Assembly (NCBI GenBank): GCA_021234155.1
Contig: JAJEKV010000067.1
Span: 3,343,279 to 3,407,278 of the forward strand
From: Isoetes taiwanensis
Lineage: Eukaryota > Streptophyta > Lycopodiopsida > Isoetales > Isoetaceae
Reading direction: 5' to 3'
DNA length: 64,000 nucleotides
Position numbers and translations under genes: made by a program. The notes under the pieces are model-generated. The model ran no database searches. It was not told the DNA's origin and saw only the letters and a list, made by a program, of their open reading frames with translations. Numbering within the stretch: position 1 is the stretch's first letter; the number at the start of each line of letters is the position of its first letter. This document shows, in pieces, positions 53,015-63,861 of the stretch.

Positions 53015-53425
53015 CAACAACGCGATCGCGATCCTCTGGACCACATTGGTAAAAAAGTAACTGGACACTAAAATATCTATAGCCCACTAAAAAATCATTT
53101 TCCTCTAGGATTGCAGGACAGAATACCTCCACAAGATCGCGATCACGATCCTCTGGACCACATTGATACAAAAATAATTGAGGAACAGTATTCATGGTCC
53201 CATCAAATATTATTTTATGAGCTCTGCTCTAACTAAAATCTTCTTCAGCTCAAACTAAAATCTTCTTCAGCTCTAACTTAAATATATATGGCCTATTAAA
53301 AAATCATTTTCCTCTAGGATTTACCTCCACAAGATCGCAGTCGCGATTATTTCGAGCGAGCAGATTTAGAACTTGTACTTGACGTTGCGTTAAACGACAA
53401 TAACTCAGCAGGATCGCAGTCGCGA
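53015..53425. repeat. GATCGCGATCGCGATC-type palindromes with repeated flanks
   Basis: Four palindrome-containing units: 53022 and 53135 share CGATCCTCTGGACCACATTG; 53335 and 53410 carry GATCGCAGTCGCGATT. A longer block from AAAAAATCATTTTCCTCTAG to CCTCCACAAGATCGC is present twice (about 53083 and 53297), and TAAAATCTTCTTCAGCTC is duplicated at 53235-53275. They lie just upstream of the minus-strand gene. Confidence 0.8.
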
Positions 53426-53429
53426 TTCC

Positions 53430-53960
53430 TTTAGGCAGAGATCCGAGCCTGTGCTGTTGAACAAAGAAAACTCTACCCGAATAAGTCTTCCAAATTAGCT
53501 GTATACGTAAATGTTAATTGCAACTGTTATTTCCACAACGAATGTCTATTGTACTGTTAATTAGAATGGAGAACTGTCCTAAATTAGTGTCCATATAGCA
53601 GATCTATAATCATATAAGGGAGATCACCCAATTTAAGGTGATGGACTGCACCACTAAGCATCTTTGGGTATGCGCTGTGCTTTTGGCAAGGCGTATTTAT
53701 GCTCAATATTAGGATCATCTTGTAGCCCCATTCTAAAGGCATCGAATAAGCCATTCTATGCCTGAAACCGAGCTGTCTAAGCCCTTCATAACTCCATTCC
53801 TCCGAGAAATGCACCATTGGTGGACGGGCTCCCTTAGCAGATTACAGAGAGCCATAAACAGCATATACCATATTAGGGATGGTGTTATTACAGTAAAGTG
53901 AATGGTGTGGTTGTGGAGGGACACAATCATAAATAATTTGAGGCTAGAATTCCAGAAAAC
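53430..53960. other. Inter-gene region of the large element
   Basis: No supported gene; flanks the hAT-type MITE. Confidence 0.35.
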
Positions 53961-53968
53961 CTTTTATT

Positions 53969-54215
53969 CAAGGGGGATTCACTCATGTATAAGGGGGATA
54001 TGCCATCTGCGTGCATGGGGTGGCAAAAAACCCCCCTGTATACGGATTTTTAAAAGCAAATTTTGACCCCTTTCGAATAAAAATTACCTAGGATAGTGCA
54101 AAAAATACCAGAAAAAGCACCCCCTACCGACTGTATATGTACGAAAAAGGGTCAAAAAAACCCCCTACCCGTGCATGCACATGGGTTATACGCCCAAAAC
54201 TGTGAACCCCCCTTG
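53969..54215. mobile_element. hAT-type MITE, 247 bp, with 8-bp target duplication
   Basis: The inverted ends are CAAGGGGGATTCAC on the left and CAAGGGGGGTTCAC read inwards from the right (13 of 14). CTTTTATT is repeated exactly at 53961-53968 and 54216-54223. The 8-bp duplication and C-A-rich end fit the hAT superfamily. The interior has CCCCCTA and GTGCATGCAC words but no ORF. Confidence 0.85.
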
Positions 54216-54223
54216 CTTTTATT

Positions 54224-55053
54224 CCAGAAATTTGATGCTAGAACTCTTATCTGGGACATAGGAATTGCAAAATCCTCTCAGCTAGCACTTTGTAATCACA
54301 TATTACTATTATCTCCCATATATAAACAACAAAACAACACTCACCTCCTGAATTGAGTAATGTCGGGCAACATATGCAGTGAAGGCTTTAGGATTGTGAC
54401 CCCTAGCAGCTTGCGAGACTCGAGCGCCCTCAAGAACAGAGCGAGTGCCTTCAAGAATAGATCGGGGGCCTTCAAGAACAGTTAGGGCGCCCGCAGGAAC
54501 AGATTGAGCGCCTTGAGGAACAGCTCGCTTGAATTTAAATTGAATCCCCGCCAACAAGAACGAGCGCGAAATTCAGTTGCTAATTTGAAACGTAGCTGTC
54601 CATTTCCGTCCGTAATTCCTCCGCGCAGACATGCCAGAAAATATTGCATTATTCCGTGGGGCTTTTATTATGCGGTGATTTCGTACAGGATTTGGTTGCA
54701 TGTCTCCCTCAAGGTACAGAATTTGAATCCGGACGTCCAAGTCCAGAGGTACCTCTTGTCCGGAACATGTCTTAATTATAGCAACTTTGTTACGCCTCCA
54801 TAAATGATGGCGGCTGCATTAGTTGTGTATAATTAATGATGTCAGCTGCAATAATGGCGTGTATGGCGCGTCAGAGCTCGCACGTGTGGCATTAATTTCT
54901 GGCGTCCGCAGGAATGCTATTTATTCTCAGAATTCCCCAAAAATTTCTTAAGGGGTGCAGCGCCATCTAGGAATTCTGCGCCTTCAGCTCAATTGCGTCT
55001 TCGATCGCCGACCCAGGAAACCGCTTCTCAATCTTTTCCGGCGCCCGCGATTC
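54224..55053. promoter_or_regulatory. Upstream region of the methyltransferase-like gene
   Basis: It contains a short CCTTCAAGAACAGA.CG.G repeat (about 54428-54510: GCGCC/TCAAGAACAG words four to five times) and the AATAATGGCG word shared with the small-gene promoters (about 54854). A TATTTATTCTC box near 54920 lies before the ATG at 55054. Confidence 0.45.
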
Positions 55054-55165
55054 ATGGCACCTAAAGCCAGTCTCAGAGAAGGTAAGATTTCGTCCCCTAA
55101 GCTCATGAAGATCGCGACCGCGTTTTTTTTCAAGAATGCTTGTTTTATTTCGCATTTCATGTTTT

Positions 55166-56790
55166 TTTTTTTTTTGAAGAACTGTGTCATCAATATATTA
55201 AAAGAATGGTAATGTTACAAAGCAAGTGAGGAGGGAGAAGAACTGCCCCAAAGAGACAGCGATACCTCGACACTCCACAACAAACTCACAGAAAAACTGC
55301 AACTCTACTGCTATACAAACCGACCATCACCATCTACAACACCCAAAAAGTCCCGCCAAATGGCAAACTTCCGCTCTACTAATCCCGGGAACACCAGAAA
55401 GGTTTGAAATAGCTTGTACCTGAGTCGAGGAATCAGAGAAGCTGCAGGCCGCTGAATCCCCTGAAAGATCCACAACCACCGCTGCTTCCAAATCAGCCAC
55501 ACCAACCAAGCCACGCACAGATGCAAGGCTTGCTGCCGCAAGAGCGCCCAAGCACCAGGATACACATGAAGCAGCAACTGCTGGCTAGTCAATCTCACCT
55601 GAAACAGAGCCCTAACCCAATCCCAGGCAGCCTGCAAGTGAGGGCATAAAACTAGACAATGCTCCATAGTCTCGCGATGAAGGCCACAACAAGGGCAGAG
55701 AGGGCTCATACCCGGCGTAAACTGACTCACAAGACCCCGATAGAGTTGTGCACCACCTGCCACAGAAGCACCCTAACCTTCGGTGGGGGAAGTGAGCTCC
55801 ATGTCCACTTCCAAACCGAGCGCCATCGAGAACCCGGAAGCTGCAGAGACCACTTGCCTGAAGGGGGCAGTGTGTCATGAATAGCCAGCACCCGGTAACA
55901 AGACCGCACAAAACAAGAAGACACAACATCCGGATGAACCTTCCAAACCTGCACCACCACATCATCCTGAGGGACTATAGGTATGTGTAGCGGAATACTC
56001 CCTGCCACTTGTTCCCAGATAGCCTGGTCACTACCCCTCAGGCGAAAGCGAGCTCGAAAGAACTCCCACGAAGCTAGCTGACCACCCCAATACCAATCCT
56101 CCAAGGTGAGCACAACAGCTCGCCTCCAACGGGCCTGCGTCCGAGCATGCACGGTGGCAGCCAAGGGCAAGTGCGCAGGGGGTAGAGGAACCCACAAGAA
56201 AGGAGAAGAGTGGTGATAAACTGAGGCATAATCTAGCTGGAAGAGCACACGCACATGATTCCAAGCTTGCAACACCCCCGTGAGAAAAGGGGATGTATGT
56301 GGGAAAGGCCGGAGACCATATAACAGTGCCCAGGGCAACTCCACATGCACAGACGGCTTCCCAAACACCACACAATGGCGAAGAGACTGCAACAATAGCA
56401 CCGCACCAGGAGAAGATGCTCCATCCTGCAGAATGCTCCAAACAAACTTGGAGACCAACACCTTACTATGCAGTGCCAAATCCAGAATGGCCAAGCCCCC
56501 ATCCTCCCGGGGGCGGAGACACTTCCACCAAGCCACTTTAACAACCGCCCCTTCATCATCCCCGCCCCACACAAAATTTCGAACAATCTTATCCAAAGCC
56601 TGTATCTTACCCTCAGGAGCTAACATCGCAGATGCTGTATACACATGAGTGCTACAAAGTACTGACTTGGCAATAGTGATCCTACCTGCCATGGACAACT
56701 CGCTACCCTTCCACCAATTGAGGTGTTTCTGTAACCCCTGCAAAATCTCATCCCACACCCTCCCCATGGAAACATCCCCTCCAAAGGGAA
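55166..56790 (-). mobile_element. 5'-truncated LINE inserted in intron 1, 16-bp target duplication
   Basis: TCGCATTTCATGTTTT is repeated at 55150-55165 and 56791-56806. A T-tract (the poly-A tail in minus orientation) starts at 55166. The body encodes the ORF2 C-terminus: WWKGSELSMAGRITIAKSVL, FVWGGDDEGAVVKVAWWKCL, then the zf-RVT block WKWTWSSLPPPKVRVLLWQV, and after a one-base frame change CPCCGLHRETMEHCLVLCPH, ending near 55311. The 346-codon open frame (56767-55727) is well preserved, so the insertion is probably younger than the decay of the host element. Endonuclease and RT core are lost by 5' truncation. Confidence 0.9.
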
Positions 56791-56819
56791 TCGCATTTCA
56801 TGTTTTCGGTCTTAGTCCT

Positions 56820-56955
56820 CATCAGGATCGCTTCCGCGCTCTTGTGGAGTGCTCAGCAGGATCGCGACCGCGATCTTTTGGACTGCTCGGCAGGATAGCG
56901 ACCGCGATCTTGTGGAGTGCTCAGCAGAATCGCGACCGCGATCTCTTGGAGTGCT
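56820..56955. repeat. 34-bp tandem repeat, 4 copies, each with a palindrome
   Basis: Copies at 56820, 56854, 56888 and 56922, each of exactly 34 bp: ..CAG.ATCGCGACCGCGAT followed by CTTGTGGAGTGCT. The first copy has diverged (GATCGCTTCCGCGCTC). A single related palindrome lies before the LINE at 55112 (GATCGCGACCGCG), and another near 58553. All are in introns of the methyltransferase-like gene. Confidence 0.9.
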
Positions 56956-59900
56956 TTGTTTATTTCGTAGCATCAGCTTTAACACAACATTTCTTTTGCT
57001 TGCAGCTTTGGATTTGTTTCGTGGTCCGGATGTTGAGCCTAGAAATGGTGCATTGAAATTGCACAAGCAATTCCTCAAACTAAAGGTGACCGCAGAAAAG
57101 ACATGTGCTTGTTCCTCCGGACTGACAAGAAAGCTGAGGACATACAACAGATAGGGATAGTGATTGCAATGTGGGAGGGCACAAAAAACAACGTGCAGGA
57201 CGCCATTATATACAGCGTGGAGGGTACACAACAATTGCAGTTCCTTGAGTATGTTCTGAAGTGGACGAACTACGACCCTTTTCTGATGACAGCTAGCAAG
57301 TTGAACAAACCGGCAACAGGGAAAAATGTTCCGACTAGTGCAAAAGGCTATGGCTGGGAGCTGCAGTCGTATGAATCTCTGTCTCTATCCGGAATAAAGG
57401 GAAACAGGGATATACTGTCTGGTTTCTCGGCATGCAGGAAAGGTTTGCTAGCGGACAAAAAACCACCGAGTATTGCATTGAAAGCTAAGCGAGATGAGAA
57501 AATGCCCTCGGTCATGGACACAAACTGGCTAAGAGCTCAGGCCAAGAAGAAGAATGTAAGGCCTGTTTCCATAGCAGAGGACTCTCCCCAGACCAGAGCC
57601 CTGTCTGTAGAGCCTGTTACCATGGCCCTTCCTTCAGTTGTTATTGATTCTACACAGCCTCTGGCTATTTGCGCGCCACCTATTACAACGAAAGAGACGT
57701 TGGTCCCCAATAAGATATCAAAATTCACGATCAACCTGCTGACAACATCAGATAGTGGAGAGCCTTCGTCATCTCGCACGCCCCCTTCTGTCACAGGTAT
57801 AACTTCTTCGAAAGCCTTGGCATGGCCCGTTACGTCTGAACTCCCAACCGAGCTTAAGTTCAATCCCGACGAAGAACGTAAGTTGTCTGAGCAAACTGCA
57901 CAAAAGCTTGAACAGTTCAAGCGGTTTTATCCGCTTGGTGTGAACTGGTTTATGAAGGTATCTATTTTTTATTGCGAGCCAGCTCCTGCTAATCTCACCC
58001 ATCGAATGCGTTCGAATGACCATGTGCAAACACTTGTGAAGAGCTTCAAGACGTATCCTACAGAGGTCCTCACACCAGCCGACGTGGTCCCCTTCGACCC
58101 AATCACTATGTGATTGTTATTATCCATCGTTTTTGTTTTCTGGCTTCTTAACTAATCAATGCGTATTATTTCAGGAAAAAGATCACCTGGAGCACAGAAG
58201 CTGATTTGAAGGGCAAAAACTTTTTGGATAATTTCTGGTAACCATAGTATATGTGCAGCTCAATTGCTTTGCGGTGTTGTCGGAGAACTGGAACATCGGC
58301 TCGATTTTGCTAAAGCCTACGCCGGGAGAAGGACCAGAGTGCTGAATGGAAATTTGTCAGATAGAGAATATATTGAATTGAGTATTCAGTGCAATGAAGT
58401 CATTGCAAACACCATGTACAGAGAGCCTTTCATAGAGAAACTGCAACAACTACGGCATCAACACAAGGCATATGGATGTCCTCCGCAAGGGCCCATTGGT
58501 ACTGCTACAACATCGGCATGGAAGGTATTTTTTATTTTTAGCTCACCAACATTGCGGCCGCGATTTCGCTGACCATTTATTTTTCAGGACTTCCACGAGA
58601 TAGTTACTACAACATTGAAGGTGAAGGAGCTAAAACATGAAAAGCAGTTCATTTTTATGGAGGATCGGATCTTCAAAAAAATAATGGAAGTGGCCAACAA
58701 ATGGGTGAGCAAAAAACTATGTGATGAACATGGGGATCTACCTGATAGGCCAACGAAAGACTTCTTCAACAAAACTTGGCTAAGATACCTTAGAGGCATG
58801 TCTAATGCAGAGGTTTCTCAGCTCCTTGATGAGATTTTGGAAGGAAAGACATACCTTAAGGTGCAAGCGGGATCACGGCAGGTATCATTGCCCACAGCGC
58901 GCCATTGACATTAGAAGCCTGACATTCATGCGCAGAGAGATTATGTCCTATGCTTCCAGCTTGCTTCAGAAAGATTACTCTTCTTTCGAAGAATTGTTGT
59001 CTGAGTTTCCTGATTTCACTGAACAACGGATTCTTGATATTTCTGATTCGGATATAGAATACGTTAAGTCAAATTACAATAAAGATCATGTCGTGGGTAA
59101 TTTGCCCGTTGCATTTTTAGAGCCGATCAGATCGATTTTGAAACCTGAAGAGGCTATCAAAATCAAACAGAAAAAAAATGTTGTTCACGCGGTGACAAAG
59201 GAAGGGATTCCTACGTCCACTCCAGTATCTAAGAATGCAACACTGGTGTTCATTGACATCAGGGGGTTCTCCACAATATGGTCCTGCAAAAAGTACATGG
59301 AGCTCTTTACAAGAATATCCAGCATGACAACTGCTAATATTTATCACCTGGTTATTCTGATGCGATCTGTGAACTTGCCAGATTGCTTGTACAGCCAAAA
59401 GCAGATTCAAGGCGGCTCCTATATTTCTGTAGGCACGTATGACGAGCAAGGATGGGTGAACAAGAAAAGGGTAAAGGGGTATCAGTATTACATCACCCAT
59501 ATGTGCAATAACAGAAGTGACTCCAGGGTAACTTCGATATTGCCTGAGCTAGAGCTTCGTTTAACACCGGTGAGCTCAGCACCAAAGAACACCCCCATGC
59601 CACCAATGCCTGTTACTGGTAATGAAGAAACTGATGAGAAAATGAGAAAAAAAAATGACACTTACTTCACGGGTAAACCAAGATACAAATTTCTCGGAAT
59701 GGAAGGTGATCATGTGCTAAAGTGCCAGTTAAAGACATCATATGCTTACTACATTGTTGACCAGCTGGTGCCCAAGGATGGTTGTGTCCTTGATTTCTTC
59801 TCAACTGGTACTGCTTCCCGTGTCGCCTTAATGCAAGGAAAGAAAAGTATTGCATTTGAAAGCCAAGGTAAAGTATGCCGATTTCTTAGGGCTTTCTTGG

Positions 59901-60462
59901 ATAAGCTTGAAAAAATGGTTTGCCATACAAATGATCCTGACAAGATCAATATAAATATTACCCAGAATACAGATATATCTAAGCTTGATGAAATCTTGGA
60001 TCAAATGGATGAGAAGAGGTACGAGGAAAGGATGCAGCAGACGAAAAGACTTTTAGAGTCTACAGAGAAAGGTATTAATGCGCTAGAGCCTATGTTTCAA
60101 AAATTGGGGGCTTTAAATAAAAAATTTGATGCCTACATGCCTTTCCTGACAGGCAGGTCAAATTTCGAATACATAGGAATGAACGAGGAATCTGCGCATC
60201 AGGAGGGTGAGCCAAGTGGTACACAAGAGCACCAGGTTGTAGCCAAGAAAAAGAAGCTCTTCCATACACCCGAATCGGTGGAAGGCAGCGCATCGGTGGA
60301 AGGCAGCGCAATGGATACTGAGACGGAAGGACCGGATCCACATCTCCAAGTCCTTGCACAGGCCATGTCTGTAGACATCCCAGATGTAACAGGCTATACA
60401 GAGATGGACACATCCGAGGTTATAAGAAGGGGCAGGAACATGTTGCTACTGCGGAGTTAGGT

Positions 60463-60770
60463 GTTGTACCTGAATCAGTATCAGAAACCCAGATGGAGTA
60501 AATTCTGCCCCTGTGGCAAACAATTGTACACTGCTATTTCTAAGGAATATAATCTATAAGGGTTTGAAGAATTGCACAATTTTGTGTTTTTGGGTTGCCC
60601 CTAGGGGGGCAAACCCTTGTTTATGTGGGCATTTGGCATATCCTAGGTATATGCTAGAATATCCCTAGGATATGCTGGTGACTGCTAAAAACCTTCTACG
60701 TCCTGTAAACTGGCGGTCAGCTGGGAAAGAACTCGACGTCTGTGCAAACCGGGTTACCGGAAGAAGGAAG
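60463..60770. other. 3' flank with two hairpins
   Basis: GGGTTGCCCCTAGGGGGGCA plus AACCC (60591-60615) is a near-perfect inverted repeat. CATATCCTAGG and CCTAGGATATG (60637-60675) form a second. They could be a 3' processing signal or the end of the large element. Confidence 0.5.
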
Positions 60771-61455
60771 GATGGAAGCCATCGACAAGGTAAGCCCATC
60801 TTTTTCCTTTTTTTCCTTGCTATACCTCATTCCGGGATGGCCTAGGGATGATTACAGATTACTTTGCATGCAATTTTTGCTCTAAAGTTTCGATCAGGTT
60901 CTCTCAATTCTCCTCTTGCTATTGATTCTCTCTAAAAACCCAAGACATTTCTAAGTTCTCAACCATAAGACTGGGAGATTGGCATTGTGTCAATGTAAAA
61001 ATTTTATTGTCTGTCGAAGAGGTGTCAATGTAAAATATTTTAGTCTATCCACTAGTCTGAACTGATGTAGCAGAATGGGAGAGAGGCCATTGTGAATATC
61101 CAGGCTGGAAGTGTCAGGGTTTTTTTTTCATCGTTTGTAGCGCATGCATTCACGTACATTATCAGCTACGATGCCATAGAATTGAATTTGCGGCTGAGAT
61201 GAATGTCAAATTTCCTTCGGTGATAATGAACAGGGAATTTAATTATGCCGATATTGGATGGTTAGAGCCCTGTTGCTTTGTGGTACAATGGGCATACATT
61301 AGCATGCAAGTCTTTCGAATTTATAGGATGTAACTTTGTGTAATTATCATCATTGAGATAGGTTTTTCATGACTTTGATACTGAGCCTGATGTATATGCA
61401 ATGTGCAGCTATTGGAGCTATATTTTCTGCAGCCGATATTGTCTGCACTCTTCAG
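60771..61455 (+). CDS. Possible two-exon host gene start (MEAIDK)
   Basis: ATGGAAGCCATCGACAAG (60771-60788) is followed by a GTAAGC donor. An acceptor ATGTGCAG near 61407 would add LLELYFLQPILSALF before a GTACAC donor. Both sites are good, but two tiny exons with no recognised product are weak evidence. Confidence 0.25.
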
Positions 61456-61759
61456 GTACACATTCAAAGCTAAATTATAATGGCCACATTCATGGAGAAT
61501 GGGTATAATGATTAACCAATCAATGTTACTTCTTTGTTTCTAGTGTTTATCTAATCCAAGAAGGTAAGTTCTATACTTTGTCCAGGCTTTTTTCATGGGT
61601 GCCTAGCTCCATATTGTGAAGATGCCAGTTTTGACCTCTGACACTGAAATAGAGAAAGAAAGTTGGCCTTAATTTCTGTTTCACTTGGTTCGTTATGTGC
61701 TTTTTCATTGCATTTATGTGTATTGATTTGCTATTTAACTTTTGTTACCTTAGGTGCTT

Positions 61760-62700
61760 CATCAAGATGAAACTCCTCTGCCATAGCGTGATGTTGTCTC
61801 TTGGACTACCATGCTTTCAGGTTATGCACAACAAGGGCACTTTGAAAAAGCATGCGAGTTTTTTAGAAATATGCCCCAACGTAATGTGACATGGAATGCT
61901 ATGCTTGGAGCATATGTTCAACAGAGCTGTACTGATGAGGCCATAAAACTTTTCTATGAAATGCCACAACGTAGCGTAGTTTCTTAGTTTCTGCTTGTGC
62001 AAGCCAGGGAAAGCCGAAGGAGGCTTTTACCATTTATAATCAAATGCTGCAACATGGTATACTGCCTAACAGAGTGACGTTTGTTAGTATTTTAGATGCA
62101 TGCACCCAAAATGCAGACTTAGCTGCAGGTAAGCAAATACATAATCTAGTAATGCGCCTAGGTCTGGATGGGGATCGATGCGTTCAAAGTGCGCTTGTGG
62201 TTATGTATGCTAAATGTGGCACTCGATATTGCACGCCTTGTCTTTGACAAGATTCCTCAAAAAAGATGTGGTTTTGTGGACTACTATGATCACACTCCAT
62301 GCTCAACATGGACATGGAAAGGAGGCCATTCAAATTTTTCAACATATGCACAAGGAGCAAATGAAGCCGCATTGAATAGCATTTGGCATTTTCCTTTCCG
62401 CATGCAGCCATGCTTTGCTTAAGAAATGAAGGTTGCCACCGGTATGTCTCCATGTGTCTTGACTATTCTATTACGTTGACATTGGAACATTGTACCCGCA
62501 TAATTGATCTTTATGGGAGGGCAAGAAGATCGAGGAGGCGGAGGATCCGGATTAGTCATATTCCATTTGAACCGCATACATGGTATCATGGACAACTCTT
62601 TGGTTCATGTGCATATCGTGATGTACAATGTACATTTGGGTTGCATCTTGAGGAGAATGCTCTTACTAACAGTTCACAGTGTAAGAGGCGTTAGTACAAC
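61760..62700 (+). pseudogene. PLS-class PPR protein pseudogene
   Basis: PLS-class PPR proteins are typically organellar RNA-editing factors. The plus strand reads DVVSWTTMLSGYAQQGHFEK, FFRNMPQRNVTWNAMLGAYV, EAIKLFYEMPQRSVVS, then TAG (61985-61987) where W is expected. After a frame change: QGKPKEAFTIYNQMLQHGIL, PNRVTFVSILDACTQNADLA, AGKQIHNLVMRLGLDGDRCV, QSALVVMYAKCG. After a further frame change: LDIARLVFDKIPQK, and finally YSITLTLEHCTRIIDLYGRA with MPFEP-like FEPHTWYHGQLFGSC, the usual start of the E domain. At least four lesions. No DYW domain is seen. Confidence 0.8.
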
Positions 62701-62709
62701 AGAACAATT

Positions 62710-63860
62710 CGGTTGACCAAGATGTCAATATTACAATGGAAGTCTGATTTTGCATATGACACTTCCCCTGTGATCGAACATCTGGTATTTGAATGCCCTT
62801 CAATCAGCGTGACTAGTACAAAATGAGATTCAACAATGTTGAGGAACTTCTACCTGTTATTATACACCAACGGTAGGAGAAGTCTACCAGAGCCAGCAAT
62901 ATGTTTTGGTGCCAAAGGTCAGTAAGCAAATTACTTTGAGAGGTATTTGCAAATGTTTTAGGGTTTGCATGGGACGGTTGGAAGTTTGCCCCAGAGAAAA
63001 GACAGATGTTTTGGTAGATGTCTAGCTACATGTTAGCTAATTGAAATCAGGAAAACATGTACATAATATAGCCACTGCTTACAACATATTATATTCTTAA
63101 GAACAATCCTGAAAGTATTATTCTCAAAGTCATGAGCTTTTGTGCAGAATCCAGAAAGATGGTCAAGAGCAGTACAAGGCACATGAGATAAAAAAAACAT
63201 GTACACATAGCCAAGTTGGGAGAAAAATACTTTTAGGAACAATATGAAATTCTGGTCCTAAATGCATAATCTGCTCACGTAACCGTACATATCTCATTCT
63301 TTCATGGTTAAGGAGCCTTTGATGAAATGTACGGGAAGGAACATTGTGCTGTTTAAAGCAAGAGAAGGCAACCGGAAAGGGTGAAAGTGTTCAGAACTGA
63401 TTTCCTAGTTTGCTGGTGTTGATAATTTGCCCAAAGCTATCTTGATTTGTTTTGATGCATTGATGCCTGCAACATCTAAGGATGCATTTTCATATGAAAA
63501 CAGGAATTATATATCCTTCCAACTTGATGTTCAAGGGGATAAAGTAGTTGACTCATTATTTCAACTTATTGACCCTAGAAACAAATACACAAATGCAATG
63601 CCATTGCTAGTATCAAATTCCAGTTAAGCAATATATGAAATTTGAAAAGTGAAATCTGAAAATTTGACACTTGCTATCATGGAATATGAAAGGAGTATAT
63701 CTTTCGATCACGTGATTGGGCAAACCATTCACGTATACAACCTATTCGTTTGATCTTCTTCTCGATCTCTATTGAATGGCTAAGTCTGGCAACCTTTATC
63801 ACACAATACCTAATGTCAAAGTAAACACCTGAAATTTCTTTAAGGTAAACAGCTCGTAAG
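62710..63860. other. Gene-poor stretch
   Basis: An open frame at 63410-63627 (PKAILICFDALMPATSKDAF to QLIDPRNKYTNAMPLLVSNS) looks coding-like but is not recognised. Nothing else is supported. Confidence 0.3.
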
Positions 63861-63861
63861 T

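Larger units (their letters stand above)
55054..60462 (+). pseudogene. Large element gene with a DNA-methyltransferase-like domain, frame-broken
   Basis: Exon 1 (55054-55081) reads MAPKASLRE and ends at GTAAGA. Intron 1 (to 57005) holds palindromes and a LINE. From 57006: ALDLFRGPDVEPRNGALKLH, then, after a frame change near 57085, MCLFLRTDKKAEDIQQIGIV and an open frame to 58090. Later exons are near 58170, 58290-58528 and 58588. From 58860: CKRDHGRYHCPQRAIDIRSL, then ATLVFIDIRGFSTIW (where beta-class methyltransferases have D-P-P-Y) and, after about 170 residues, KTSYAYYIVDQLVPKDGCVL, DFFSTGTASRVALMQGK (the FxGxG/SAM-binding motif I, degenerate). A helical segment (KRYEERMQQTKRLLESTEKG) and acidic tail follow. 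Motif IV then motif I is the beta-class order. Neither motif is canonical, so activity is doubtful. Frame changes near 57.09, 58.25, 58.86 and 60.43 kb suggest decay. Confidence 0.5.

Noticed and set aside
54428-54557. Coding tandem repeat (SVLEGAR-type) on the minus strand
   Set aside because: It is a short GCGCC/TTCAAGAACAG repeat translated by chance; there is no start context or continuation.
56031-56586. Cys/Trp-rich minus-strand ORFs of 117-136 codons
   Set aside because: Alternative frames of the well-supported LINE ORF2 frame in the same interval.
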